From Collinsella sp. (GTDB lineage Bacteria > Actinomycetota > Coriobacteriia > Coriobacteriales > Coriobacteriaceae), in NCBI GenBank assembly GCA_019419625.1, contig DXZO01000017.1, positions 1 through 56,341 on the forward strand: a stretch of 56,341 bases of DNA, in the 5' to 3' direction. Position numbers and translations under genes: made by a program. The notes under the pieces were generated by a model. That model was not told the origin of the DNA and searched no databases. It saw only the letters and a list, made by a program, of their open reading frames with translations. Positions 17,055 through 25,564 of the stretch are shown piece after piece; the stretch's first letter is position 1; the number at the start of each line of letters is the position of its first letter.

Positions 17055-18038
17055 ATGTACGAGATCGACCTTAACCTCCCTAAGCAGATCGTCGCTGACG
17101 TCCTGTCCAACCACGAGATCCACAGCGTCGCCTTCGTCGGCTGCGGTGCTTCCATGTCCGACCTTTACCCCGCCAAGTACTTCCTGGCCAACAACACGGA
17201 CAAGCTGAACGTTCAGATCTTCACCGCTAACGAGTTCAACTACGACACGCCCTCCTGGGTCAACGAGCACACCTTCGTGATCACCTGCTCCCTCGGTGGC
17301 TCCACGCCCGAGACCGTCGAGGCCAACAAGACCGCCAAGAAGCACAACTGCCCGGTCGTCTCCCTCACCAACAAGGCTGGCTCCGCTCTGACCGTCGACG
17401 CCGACCACGTCATCGTTCACGGCTTCCACGCCAACTACGCTGCCAAGTGCGAGAAGCCCGGCTATGCCATCGCTCTTGCTCTCGAGATCCTTCAGCAGAC
17501 CGAGGGCTATGACCACTACGAGGACATGATCACCGGCCTCACCAACATCTTCGAGCTCTGCGAGAACGCCGCTCAGCACTGCAAGAAGCTCGCCAAGAAG
17601 TTCGCCGAGGACTTCAAGGACGACAAGATGATCTACTTCATGGCTTCCGGTGCCTCCGAGAAGATGGCTTATTCTCACGCCGCCTTCCTGTTCACCGAGA
17701 TGCAGTGGATCGACGCCGCCGCCTACAACACCGGCGAGTACTTCCACGGCCCGTTCGAGGTTTCCACCGAGGGTAAGCCCTACGTCTTCTTCATGTCCGA
17801 TGGCGCTACCCGTCCGATGGACGCACGCGCCCTCACCTTCCTTGAGCGCATGGGCGCCAAGGTCGCTCTGATCGACTCCAAGGACTACGGCCTGGCTGAC
17901 GCCGTGCCCGCGAGCGTCATCACCTACTTCAACCCGCTGCTGCACCTCGCCGTTATGCGCGAGTACGGCAACCAGATCGCCGAGGCCCGTCAGCACCCGC
18001 TGACCATGCGTCGCTACATGTGGAAGCTTTCCTACTAA
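17055..18038 (+). CDS. SIS-domain protein, FrlB-like deglycase (2)
   Basis: A 327-aa member of the same deglycase family, downstream of the EIIAB-C-D operon, so probably acting on the phosphorylated sugar-amine that PTS delivers. Phosphosugar loop VGCGASMSDLYPAKYF, serine motif TCSLGGSTPET, active-site region GEYFHGPFEVST, C terminus MRRYMWKLSY. The ATG at 17055 has AAAGGA nine bases upstream; ATG 17046 touches that site and earlier in-frame starts fall in hairpin sequence. Closest in the window to the 11767 protein by its last residues. Confidence 0.86.
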   Translation: MYEIDLNLPKQIVADVLSNHEIHSVAFVGCGASMSDLYPAKYFLANNTDKLNVQIFTANEFNYDTPSWVNEHTFVITCSLGGSTPETVEANKTAKKHNCPVVSLTNKAGSALTVDADHVIVHGFHANYAAKCEKPGYAIALALEILQQTEGYDHYEDMITGLTNIFELCENAAQHCKKLAKKFAEDFKDDKMIYFMASGASEKMAYSHAAFLFTEMQWIDAAAYNTGEYFHGPFEVSTEGKPYVFFMSDGATRPMDARALTFLERMGAKVALIDSKDYGLADAVPASVITYFNPLLHLAVMREYGNQIAEARQHPLTMRRYMWKLSY

Positions 18039-18069
18039 TCACAAGTAAGTAGACCTTACGGGTTGATTG

Positions 18070-18105
18070 AAAGGGGATGGGGTTTGCGCCCCGTCCCCTT
18101 TTTGC
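18070..18105 (+). terminator. Rho-independent terminator of the PTS/SIS unit
   Basis: AAAGGGGATGGGG pairs with CCCCGTCCCCTTT, followed by TT. It is a classic intrinsic terminator 31 bp after the SIS stop. Confidence 0.8.
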
Positions 18106-18136
18106 TTTGGGGGCGTGTCTGTCGAGTCATAAAACC

Positions 18137-18180
18137 CCAGATAAAACCTACCAAAATAAACCTGTCCCTTTTTGGCAGGT
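18137..18180 (+). repeat. Family A repeat, copy 3
   Basis: Full forward copy ending in GGCAGGT, directly joined to the GGGAGGAG ribosome binding site of the HAD gene. The element therefore forms that gene's 5' leader. Confidence 0.78.
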
Positions 18181-18194
18181 GGGAGGAGATGCGT

Positions 18195-18824
18195 ATGATC
18201 AAGGCAGTGCTGTTTGACATGGACGGCGTACTGGTCGATACCGAGTGGTTCTACAATCGTCGCCGCGTGGCGTTTATGGAAGAGAAAGGGTTCCACTTTA
18301 ACGAGATTCCCGATCTTTCGGGGTCTAACGAGCCCGCCATTTGGAAGGCGCTGGTGCCCGACGATATTGAGCTGCGCGAGCGCCTGCGCGTGGAGTACAA
18401 GCAGGTCTACAGCCCAGACCACCCCGTTCCGTATGCCGAGCTGCTCAACGAGCAGACGGAGCCGGTGATGCGTGAGCTGCACGAGCGCGGCGTGAAGTGC
18501 GCCATCGCGAGCTCGTCCTATCGCGAGTTGATTGACGAGCTGGTGGAGATTGCCGGTATCGCTGACGTGCTGGACTACACCATCAGCGGTCACGAGTGCA
18601 GTGCGTTTAAGCCCGACCCCGAGATCTACCTGCGTGCCATGGAGGCGCTGGGGGTGGAGCCTACCGAGTGCCTGGTTATCGAGGACTCGCCTTTGGGCAT
18701 CGAGGCCGGCAAGCGCTCTGGCGCCCGCGTCCTGGCGCTGCGTCCGCACGAGGGCGTCAACCTGGATCAGTCTGCCGCCGACGTTATCATCGACAGCCTG
18801 ACCGACATTTTGACCGCTCTGTAG
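18195..18824 (+). CDS. HAD-superfamily hydrolase (beta-phosphoglucomutase-like)
   Basis: A 209-aa HAD enzyme with catalytic motif FDMDGVLVDTE, a helical cap (about 15-85), motif II in IASSSY and motifs III/IV around KPDPEIY and VIEDSPLGIEAG. Such proteins are sugar-phosphate phosphatases or phosphoglucomutases; here the role may be dephosphorylating a sugar phosphate made by the neighbouring deglycase. Start chosen at ATG 18195, six bases after GGGAGGAG; ATG 18189 abuts the site. The leader is a family A repeat. Confidence 0.88.
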   Translation: MIKAVLFDMDGVLVDTEWFYNRRRVAFMEEKGFHFNEIPDLSGSNEPAIWKALVPDDIELRERLRVEYKQVYSPDHPVPYAELLNEQTEPVMRELHERGVKCAIASSSYRELIDELVEIAGIADVLDYTISGHECSAFKPDPEIYLRAMEALGVEPTECLVIEDSPLGIEAGKRSGARVLALRPHEGVNLDQSAADVIIDSLTDILTAL

Positions 18825-18919
18825 CGTCGATTCACCGCAAGAAGCACGGGTTCAAACGTTTTCTGCGGTGGACTGGCTCAATTTGGTTTCGATTTTGATC
18901 TGTTTGGCTTCGATTCGGG

Positions 18920-19041
18920 CTAAGTGAGTAGACTTTTTGGCGCAGGCCGAGCACAAAACATATCTTCCTTTGTAAAACCGCAGGTCACAGAGGTGGCTAT
19001 TTTTGCGTATGCTCGGCAGATCGTAAAAAGTCTACTCACTT
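18920..19041. repeat. Family B inverted-repeat element, copy 2
   Basis: A 122-bp copy of the element at 10565, with the same 17-18-bp terminal repeats (CTAAGTGAGTAGACTTTTT; AAAAAGTCTACTCACTT) and the same inner sequence. Differences are scattered and mostly preserve the pairing. It lies between the HAD and YitT genes; the rest of 18825-19179 shows nothing else clear. Confidence 0.8.
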
Positions 19042-19179
19042 GTAATTTGGGCCTTTGGTCGTGGGGCTGCTGGTCTCGTTTTGGTTGTCGAGGGAGGGTG
19101 AATTGAAGCGCCTCCTCTCGCTCCATGCTACAATCGCGGACATGCCCCACAACTACATCTGCCTTCGAAGGGAGCCTGC

Positions 19180-20187
19180 GTGGCGAACGCCATCGAACAG
19201 CTCACGGACCGAGTGCTCGTGCTCGGCCGCCTCACCATCGTCCGCCGCGCCATTACCGCCGTGGCGGTCACCATTTCTGCCGTTCTCCAGACATTCCTGA
19301 TCCAGGCGTTCATTCGGCCCGCTGACCTGCTTCCGAGCGGTCTCACCGGCGTCGCGGTCCTGCTCGATCGCGTTACCTCGCTTGGCGGCGTTCATATCGA
19401 CATCTCGCTCGGCATGCTGGCGCTCAACATCCCCGTGGCGCTCCTATGCTGGAGTGGCATTAGCAAGCGCTTCGTCATCTTCTCGATGATGCAGGTCGTG
19501 CTCTCATCGCTGTTCCTCAACATCTTTCACTTCGCGCCGTTTTTGGGCGACAAGATCATGCTCATCATTTTTGGCGGCGTGGTCTCGGGTCTGGGCGCTG
19601 CCATCGCGCTCAAGTCCGGCGCATCCACCGGCGGCACCGACTTTATCGCGCTATGGGTTTCCAATCACACGGGCAAGACCATCTGGGGCGTCATCTTTGG
19701 TTTCAACTGCTTTATCCTGGCAATCTTTGGCTTTATGTTTGGCTGGGACAAGGCGGCGTACTCCATCGTGTTCCAGTTTATTTCGACCAAGACCATCGAC
19801 AGTTTCTATCGTCGCTACGACCGCGTGACGCTGCAGATCACGACGCGCAAGGCAGATGAGGTCATGACCGCCTATGTTGACCATTTTCAGCACGGCATTA
19901 GCTGCGCCGAGGTCATCGGCGGATACAGCCGCGAAAAGATGTACCTGCTGCACGCCGTTGTCTCGACCTACGAGAGCCAGGACATTATCAAGCTGGTGTG
20001 CGACGTTGATCCAGACGCCGTGATCAACGTATTCCACACGCTCAACTTTGTGGGCGGCTGGTGGGGCGGTCATGTCGACGAGCCCATGCCCACGGCCGTA
20101 CCCGATCCCGACAAGCCCGCGCGCATGGCCAGCAGGCAGGCGCGCCTCTGCGAGCAGGACAGCCTGCAGCAGGATGACGGGAAGTAG
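19180..20187 (+). CDS. YitT family membrane protein (DUF161/DUF2179)
   Basis: A 335-aa protein with five or six N-terminal helices (about 20-215: AVAVTISAVLQTFLIQAFIRPADLLPSGLTGVA; GASTGGTDFIALW) and a C-terminal soluble DUF2179 domain (about 220-290: TLQITTRKADEV...HGISCAEVIGGYSREKMYLLHAVV). The family's function is not established. The start is GTG at 19180 after GAAGGGAGC. A negatively charged tail follows the DUF2179 domain. It has its own terminator hairpin at 20229. Confidence 0.87.
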   Translation: MANAIEQLTDRVLVLGRLTIVRRAITAVAVTISAVLQTFLIQAFIRPADLLPSGLTGVAVLLDRVTSLGGVHIDISLGMLALNIPVALLCWSGISKRFVIFSMMQVVLSSLFLNIFHFAPFLGDKIMLIIFGGVVSGLGAAIALKSGASTGGTDFIALWVSNHTGKTIWGVIFGFNCFILAIFGFMFGWDKAAYSIVFQFISTKTIDSFYRRYDRVTLQITTRKADEVMTAYVDHFQHGISCAEVIGGYSREKMYLLHAVVSTYESQDIIKLVCDVDPDAVINVFHTLNFVGGWWGGHVDEPMPTAVPDPDKPARMASRQARLCEQDSLQQDDGK

Positions 20188-20228
20188 GGTTTTGACATTT
20201 TGCCGGCCAAGCGCAGCCCATCTGAATG

Positions 20229-20262
20229 AGCCCCGCGAAAGCCTCGTTGCTTTCGAGGGGCT
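20229..20262 (+). terminator. Hairpin after the YitT gene
   Basis: AGCCCC-GC-GAAAG pairs with CTTTC-GA-GGGGCT. Eight bases later a family A copy begins. Confidence 0.6.
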
Positions 20263-20270
20263 CTCGTTTG

Positions 20271-20315
20271 CCCAGATAAAACCTACCAAAATGAAGCTGT
20301 CGCTTTTTGGTAGGG
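20271..20315 (+). repeat. Family A repeat, copy 4
   Basis: Forward copy with two substitutions in the loop (ATGAAGCTGTCGC instead of ATAAACCTGTCCC); the arms ACCTACCAAAA and TTTTTGGTAGGG are kept. Confidence 0.72.
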
Positions 20316-20356
20316 AGGGTGTATCGTTTTATCAATATGAGGTAACATGACACTAG

Positions 20357-20369
20357 ACGTTATATACGT
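20357..20369. promoter_or_regulatory. Candidate operator before the GntR gene
   Basis: ACGTTATATACGT is a near-palindrome 38 bp before the regulator start and contains the ACGTTATA motif found before the PTS operon. Confidence 0.4.
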
Positions 20370-20406
20370 ATTAGTAATTAAACTATTTTGATAAGAGTGA
20401 TCAGAT

Positions 20407-21126
20407 ATGCCTGCACCCAAAAATGCACCGCTTTACCAGCAGATTTACGACGAAATCAAGGATGCGATCGAGAAAGGTGTTTATGCACCCAAGGAGCGTA
20501 TTCCGTCCGAGCTTGAGCTAGCCGAGCAGTACGAGGTGAGCCGAATTACGGTGCGCCGCGCCGTCGAGGAGCTGTGCTCTGATGGCTACTTGGTTAAGCA
20601 GCAGGGCCGTGGCACCTTTGTTTCCACGCCGCATATCAATCGCCAGTTTCACGCCTCGACGCTGCAGACGTTTACCGCGCTGTGTGCCGGCAACGGCATG
20701 AAGGCCGGTGCGCACGTGATCGATCGCCAGATTGTGCCGGCGCGCCAAAACGAGATGGAGTTCTTTGGCCTGCAGAAGGATGCGCTGCTACTGCATATCA
20801 AGCGCGTGCGTACGGCCGACGGCGAGCCCATCTTTGAGGAGAACATCTTTGTGCCGTTTGACGCCTACCGTGAACTGTTGACGGCCGATCTTGAGGACAA
20901 GTCGATTTTTGCCGAGGTCGAGCGTGTTGGCGGAACGCCGATTGTCTCGGTTGGCTACCGTACGGTCGAGGCCGTTCGCGCCAACGCCGAGCAGGCGGCC
21001 GAGTTGGGCATTGCCCCGCACGATCCGCTGCTCAACCTGCGTGCCGGCTTTACCGGTCCCAACGATGAGCCGGTTTTGCTCGGCAAACAGTACTACGTGG
21101 GTAGCCGCTACGTCATGGTCATGTAA
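20407..21126 (+). CDS. GntR family regulator with UTRA domain (2)
   Basis: A 239-aa HutC-type regulator: winged HTH at about 8-75 (IPSELELAEQYEVSRITVRRAVEEL, KQQGRGTFVS) and UTRA effector domain at about 95-235. Its own AT-rich promoter holds ACGTTATATACGT, and a related motif overlaps the -10 of the PTS operon at 14224, so it may control that operon and the SIS gene at 17055, which otherwise lack an adjacent regulator. It is followed by the family D hairpin. Confidence 0.87.
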   Translation: MPAPKNAPLYQQIYDEIKDAIEKGVYAPKERIPSELELAEQYEVSRITVRRAVEELCSDGYLVKQQGRGTFVSTPHINRQFHASTLQTFTALCAGNGMKAGAHVIDRQIVPARQNEMEFFGLQKDALLLHIKRVRTADGEPIFEENIFVPFDAYRELLTADLEDKSIFAEVERVGGTPIVSVGYRTVEAVRANAEQAAELGIAPHDPLLNLRAGFTGPNDEPVLLGKQYYVGSRYVMVM

Positions 21127-21266
21127 GTTACGCGGTTTTACCAAACCGCGTAACGGGCCGACGCTGCAAACGCCCCTAAGCGGCAATCTGACGTTCAATC
21201 GTCGGTCGCGTACCGAAGTACGCTTCTCTCCTCTTTCACGTCACCTTGCTCGCTTAGGGGCGTTTT
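21127..21266. repeat. Family D element (complete copy) with terminator-like hairpins
   Basis: It opens with a palindrome (GTTACGCGGTTT-TACC-AAACCGCGTAAC, 21127-21154) directly after the regulator stop. Then comes CGACGCTGCAAACG and an outer stem CGCCCCTAAGCG (21171-21182) with CGCTTAGGGGCG (21250-21261) and TTTTCG. An inner GCGTACCGAAGTACGC palindrome sits in the loop. Halves of it recur at 46066 and 49363. Confidence 0.65.
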
Positions 21267-21377
21267 CGCTGACTTATGCTTAACCTGCGGGGTTTCCGCG
21301 CTTGTCAAGAGATTGCTTATTGGGGACGCTCTTAAACGACTGGTCATTCAGGTGCGTCCCCAGCGACTACCCGCAGA

Positions 21378-21445
21378 ATGAGTGTGGATAATCTCCCGTT
21401 TTTGGCTTGGTGACGGGTTCAAAGTGGGAGATTATCCATACTCAT
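21378..21445. repeat. Family C palindrome, copy 1
   Basis: ATGAGTGTGGATAATCTCCC (21378-21397) and its inverse (21426-21445) differ by one base in 20. It matches the long palindromes at 27758 and 29209. A separate TGGGGACGC/GCGTCCCCA pair lies just before it, at about 21323-21363. Confidence 0.75.
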
Positions 21446-21572
21446 CCGGAAAGTGTCCAAAAATCCCACGCTCGTTCCCTTCGGATTGCATCGTCTGTGG
21501 CCGGCAGCCGCGCGACGCCGGTCCGCGTGGCGGCGTATAATCGGCGGCAGATGACTTGGACGTTAGGAAACC

Positions 21573-23552
21573 ATGACCGATAGCATGCAGCAGATGGCGC
21601 TCGACACGCTCGGCGCCTATTTTGGCTACACCTTGTTTCGCCCGGGACAGGACCGCATGGTCGATGCGATCCTTGCCGGTCGCGATGCGCTGGGTGTTAT
21701 GCCCACGGGCGCCGGCAAGTCCATTTGCTACCAAGTTCCCGCGCTCATGCTGCCCGGCATCACCTTTGTGGTGAGTCCGCTGCTGTCGCTTATGGAGGAC
21801 CAGACCCGTGCGTTGCTTGCGGCAGGTGCGCGACCCAGCTATCTCAACTCCAGCCTTACTCCGGCCCAGCAAAATACCGTGCTCAAGCGGGCGCGCGAGG
21901 GCCGTTATCAGCTTATGTACGTGGCGCCCGAGCGCCTGCTCGAGCCGCGCTTTTTAGCCTTTGCGCAGGAGGCCGCGGCGGACGGCGGCATTGGCGTGCC
22001 GCTCGTGGCCATTGACGAGGCCCACTGCGTGAGCCAATGGGGCCAGGATTTCCGCCCCGCCTACCTGCAGATTCGCGAGTTCATCGATTCCCTGCCGCAG
22101 CGCCCCATCGTGGCGGCCTTTACCGCTACGGCGACCGAGCGTGTGCGCGCGGACATTCAGCAGATGCTCGGCCTGCAAAATCCCGCGACGGTGGTGACGG
22201 GCTTCGATCGCAAGAACCTCTACTTTGGTTGCGAGGAGATGGGCGACAAGGCCAAGACCGCCTGGGTGCGCGACTATGTGATTGCGCATTCGGGCGAGAG
22301 CGGCATCGTGTATTGCTCGACCCGCAAGACGGTCGATGCGCTGGCAGGCGAGCTTGCCGAGGCGCTGGGCCCCAGCGGCATTCGCGTTGGCCGCTACCAT
22401 GCCGGCATGGGTAACGACGCTCGCCGCCAAAGCCAGCGCGCCTTTATCGACGACGATATCCAGGTGATGGTTGCCACCAACGCCTTTGGTATGGGTATCG
22501 ACAAGCCCAACGTGCGCTACGTGATTCACAACAACGTGCCCGAGAGCATCGAGGCCTACTACCAGGAGGCGGGCCGCGCCGGCCGCGATGGCGACCCGGC
22601 CAGCTGCCACCTGCTGTGGAACGGCAATGATTTTCGCATGCGCCGCTTTCTGATCGACCGCGGCGATGCTGCCGATGAGACGCTCGACGACGAGCAGCGC
22701 GCGTGGGCGCTCCAGAATCGATATCGTCTGCTCAACCAGATGGAGGGCTACTGCAATACCACCGGCTGCCTGCGCGAATACATGCTGCGCTACTTTGGCG
22801 ACGAGGCCGCGGCCGAGCATGCGGCAGCCGCCGCGGGCGGCACCGCCACGGACGAAGCCGAGGGCTGCGGCAACTGCAGCAACTGCCTCACGCAGTTCGA
22901 GGTCGAGGACGTCACCGATATGGCCCGCGCTGCCGTGCGCTATGTGGCCACGCGTCCCATGCGTTTTGGCAAGTCGCTGATCGCCGACGTGCTCCACGGC
23001 GGCAACACCGAGCGCATTCGCCAGATGCATCTGGACGAGGACCGCGGCTACGGTGAGCTGTCGAGCGAATCGGTCGGGCGCATCAAGGACATCATCGGCC
23101 AGCTGTGCGGCCGCGGTTATCTGGCCACCTCGCAGGGGCAGTACCCGGTCGTTGGGCTGGGCCCGCGTGCCGGCGAGGTCGAGGATGAGGCGTTCGCCTT
23201 TACCGTTAAGCGTCGCGCGTCCAAGCGCAAGGCCTCGGTCCGCGCCCGCCGCGCGGTGGATCTGCTGCGCGAGGAGGCTGAGCTGGATCAGCGCCCGCGC
23301 GTGGGCGACGATGCCGAGCTGTTCGAGCGCCTGCGTGCCTTGCGCAAGGAGATCTCGACCGAGCTGGAGATGGCGCCGTATATGGTCTTTTCCGACAAGG
23401 CTCTGCGCGGCCTGTGCCGCCTGCGCCCTCAAACGCGCGAGGAGCTGATCCGGGTCAACGGCATTGGCGAGAAAAAGGCCGACGCCTTTGGCGAGCAGTT
23501 TATGGCGGCGATTGAAGAATTTGAGTCCGAGCATGCGCGGGATGGAGCGTAA
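21573..23552 (+). CDS. recQ: ATP-dependent DNA helicase RecQ
   Basis: A 659-aa 3'-5' helicase acting at recombination and replication forks. The helicase core has GVMPTGAGKSICYQVP (Walker A) and IDEAHCVSQWGQDFRPAY (motif II plus aromatic-rich loop). Motif VI reads QEAGRAGRDG. The zinc site (CLREYMLRYF...CGNCSNC) is complete. The RQC winged helix follows, and an HRDC domain closes the protein (about 580-650). The ATG follows TTAGGAAACC. Its stop codon overlaps the next gene's start (TAATG), so the GntR gene is translationally coupled to it. Confidence 0.95.
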   Translation: MTDSMQQMALDTLGAYFGYTLFRPGQDRMVDAILAGRDALGVMPTGAGKSICYQVPALMLPGITFVVSPLLSLMEDQTRALLAAGARPSYLNSSLTPAQQNTVLKRAREGRYQLMYVAPERLLEPRFLAFAQEAAADGGIGVPLVAIDEAHCVSQWGQDFRPAYLQIREFIDSLPQRPIVAAFTATATERVRADIQQMLGLQNPATVVTGFDRKNLYFGCEEMGDKAKTAWVRDYVIAHSGESGIVYCSTRKTVDALAGELAEALGPSGIRVGRYHAGMGNDARRQSQRAFIDDDIQVMVATNAFGMGIDKPNVRYVIHNNVPESIEAYYQEAGRAGRDGDPASCHLLWNGNDFRMRRFLIDRGDAADETLDDEQRAWALQNRYRLLNQMEGYCNTTGCLREYMLRYFGDEAAAEHAAAAAGGTATDEAEGCGNCSNCLTQFEVEDVTDMARAAVRYVATRPMRFGKSLIADVLHGGNTERIRQMHLDEDRGYGELSSESVGRIKDIIGQLCGRGYLATSQGQYPVVGLGPRAGEVEDEAFAFTVKRRASKRKASVRARRAVDLLREEAELDQRPRVGDDAELFERLRALRKEISTELEMAPYMVFSDKALRGLCRLRPQTREELIRVNGIGEKKADAFGEQFMAAIEEFESEHARDGA

Positions 23553-24319
23553 TGATGGCAGCCGATAGCAAGACCGAACGTTCCGAGCGCGCCGAGGTGT
23601 CCGCCGTGCCGCTGTACCAGCAGGTTATGGACGACCTAAAGGGCGAGATCGCGCGCGGCGTGTACGCGGCCGGCTCGCGTATTCCTTCCGAGATGGAGCT
23701 CGCGAAGTCCTACGGCGTGGGACGCATCACCGTGCGCCGCGCCATCGAGGAGCTGTCGCGCGCGGGGTATCTCAGCCGCCAGCAGGGGAGGGGCACGTTT
23801 GTGTGCGCGCCCAAGCTCAAGCGCAAGATTCGCCAGAAGGGTGACGTCCAGAGTTTTACTGAGGGTTGTGCTGCCAACGATATGGTGGCCGGAGCGCGCC
23901 TGGTGTCGCGCACGGTGGTTGCGGCGACGCGCGAGGACGCGGCGTTTTTTGGCGTGGAGCCCGGCAGTGAGCTTATCGTGGTCGAGCGCGTGCGCACGGC
24001 CGACGGCATCCCCGTCATGCTCGAGAACAACGCCTTTGTGCTCGCCGACCATCCCTACCTGCAGATGCTGGCCGCCGAGGACCTCACCGATAACTCGATC
24101 TTTGCGCTCGTTGCCGACCACTCGGGCCGCGCGCCGCTCAAGTCCGACCCCTGTACCGTGGAGATCGTGCTTGCCGATGCCCAGGTGGCCCCGCTGCTGG
24201 AGGTGCCGGTCGGCGAGCCTCTCTTTTATATGGAGGCGTATTTTACCGATGCAGACGAGCGCCCCCTGCTGCTCGGGCGCCAAAAGATCGTGGGCTCGCG
24301 CTACGTGTTCGACATCTAA
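23552..24319 (+). CDS. GntR family regulator with UTRA domain (3)
   Basis: A 255-aa HutC-type regulator whose start overlaps the recQ stop (TAATG); a second ATG follows at once. Winged HTH at about 20-90 (IPSEMELAKSYGVGRITVRRAIEEL, RQQGRGTFVC), UTRA domain at about 105-250. It precedes the SIS deglycase at 24464 by 144 bp. That gap holds two copies of AATAGRACAAYATRGAAC, a likely operator. Its expression may track recQ, an unusual arrangement for a catabolic regulator. Confidence 0.88.
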   Translation: MMAADSKTERSERAEVSAVPLYQQVMDDLKGEIARGVYAAGSRIPSEMELAKSYGVGRITVRRAIEELSRAGYLSRQQGRGTFVCAPKLKRKIRQKGDVQSFTEGCAANDMVAGARLVSRTVVAATREDAAFFGVEPGSELIVVERVRTADGIPVMLENNAFVLADHPYLQMLAAEDLTDNSIFALVADHSGRAPLKSDPCTVEIVLADAQVAPLLEVPVGEPLFYMEAYFTDADERPLLLGRQKIVGSRYVFDI

Positions 24320-24327
24320 CATCCACG

Positions 24328-24345
24328 AATAGAACAATATGGAAC
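24328..24345. promoter_or_regulatory. Candidate operator, copy 1, before SIS gene 3
   Basis: AATAGAACAATATGGAAC, 18 bp, starting nine bases after the GntR stop. It matches the second copy at 24390 in 15 of 18 positions. Confidence 0.5.
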
Positions 24346-24389
24346 AAATTTGCCGCAATGACTTCACCTGCGACAGCTTGCGTGCTATA

Positions 24390-24407
24390 AATAGGACAAC
24401 ATAGAAC
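24390..24407. promoter_or_regulatory. Candidate operator, copy 2, before SIS gene 3
   Basis: AATAGGACAACATAGAAC, 62 bp downstream of copy 1 (about six helical turns), with CTATAA just before it as a possible -10. Confidence 0.5.
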
Positions 24408-24463
24408 GACCGCAGGTACGAGCTGTCGTCGCTCAAAGCCGCCCCACAAGGAGGAACATCAGG

Positions 24464-25432
24464 ATGAACGCACATGATCTGGTTCAGGAAATTATCGAGC
24501 GCAAGGGCAAGATTGAGAACGTTTTTTGGATTGCCTGCGGCGGTTCGATGATCGACCTGATGCCGGCCAACGAGCTGCTCAAGCGCGAGGCGACCACGTT
24601 TACCTCGACGGTTTACACGGCGCGCGAGTTTTGCCTGATGGCCCCCAAGAGTCTTGGCGAGAAGTCACTCGTCATCGCCTGCAGCCACAGCGGCAATACG
24701 CAGGAGGTCGTCGACGGTTGCGAGATGGCGCTGGCAGCCGGTGCCGAGGTCGTGGCCATGACCGACTGCGAGGGCTCCAAGATTGATAACGGCAAGTGGA
24801 CCACCTGGGTCTACCCTTGGGGCGAGGGCGTGTCGCAGGCCGAGGTGCCGCAGGGCATCGGCGCTCTGATCGCCGCCGAACTGCTCCACCAGCAGGAGGG
24901 TTACGAGGCGCTTGCCGACATGTACGCCGGCCTTAAGCAGATGGATGCGCTGCTGCCCGCTGCCCGCGAGAAGGTCAACGCCGAGCTGGGCGATCGCTTT
25001 GCCGAGCTCTGCCAGCAGCACGAGTTCTTCTACATCCTGGGATCCGGCCCCAACTTTAGCCAGACCTACGCCATGGCCATCTGCTCGCTCATGGAGATGC
25101 AGTGGCAGCACTGCTGCTACATCCACTCCGGCGAGTACTTCCACGGCCCGTTCGAGGCTACCGAGCCCGGCGTGTTCTACTTTGTACAGCTCGGATCGGG
25201 TGAGTGCCGCCCCATGGAGGAGCGCGCGCTGGCGTTCCTCAACACGCACACCGATACGGTCATGGTGCTCGACGCACTCGAGTACGGCGTGGGCGACGTG
25301 CCTGCCAGCGTGCGTTCGTACCTGGAGCCGATCTTCTTCTACAACATGAGCTGCGAGCTGCGCGCCGCCCGCGGCAAGGTGTTCGACCACAGCCCCGAGG
25401 TTCGTCGCTACATGGGCATCGAGCAGTACTAA
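24464..25432 (+). CDS. SIS-domain protein, FrlB-like deglycase (3)
   Basis: A 322-aa member of the FrlB/GfrF family. Phosphosugar loop FWIACGGSMIDLMPANELL, serine motif IACSHSGNTQEV, active-site region GEYFHGPFEATEPG, C terminus VRRYMGIEQY. Among the four paralogues this one is closest to FrlB in EPGVFYFVQLG. It has no PTS next to it, only a regulator upstream and a dehydrogenase on the other strand, so its substrate must enter by another system. The ATG follows AAGGAGGAACATCAGG. Confidence 0.86.
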   Translation: MNAHDLVQEIIERKGKIENVFWIACGGSMIDLMPANELLKREATTFTSTVYTAREFCLMAPKSLGEKSLVIACSHSGNTQEVVDGCEMALAAGAEVVAMTDCEGSKIDNGKWTTWVYPWGEGVSQAEVPQGIGALIAAELLHQQEGYEALADMYAGLKQMDALLPAAREKVNAELGDRFAELCQQHEFFYILGSGPNFSQTYAMAICSLMEMQWQHCCYIHSGEYFHGPFEATEPGVFYFVQLGSGECRPMEERALAFLNTHTDTVMVLDALEYGVGDVPASVRSYLEPIFFYNMSCELRAARGKVFDHSPEVRRYMGIEQY

Positions 25433-25487
25433 GTAACGGGAAAACCATTCACTTTCGATTCGCAAGGGCGCTGCGTGAGTCAAAAAA

Positions 25488-25521
25488 GCGGGCCGCGCCG
25501 GGGATTTCCGGCGCGGCCCGC
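25488..25521. terminator. Bidirectional terminator
   Basis: GCGGGCCGCGCCGG pairs with CCGGCGCGGCCCGC, with six A before it. It sits between the converging SIS and dehydrogenase genes and serves the minus-strand gene best. Confidence 0.8.
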
Positions 25522-25564
25522 TTAGTATCGCGCTTAGATTCGCAAGGTTGCGGTAGCCAGCGGC

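Noticed and set aside
10565..19041. Composite transposon bounded by the two family B copies
   Set aside because: The copies are short, lack a transposase and enclose ordinary metabolic genes with no sign of a shared boundary.
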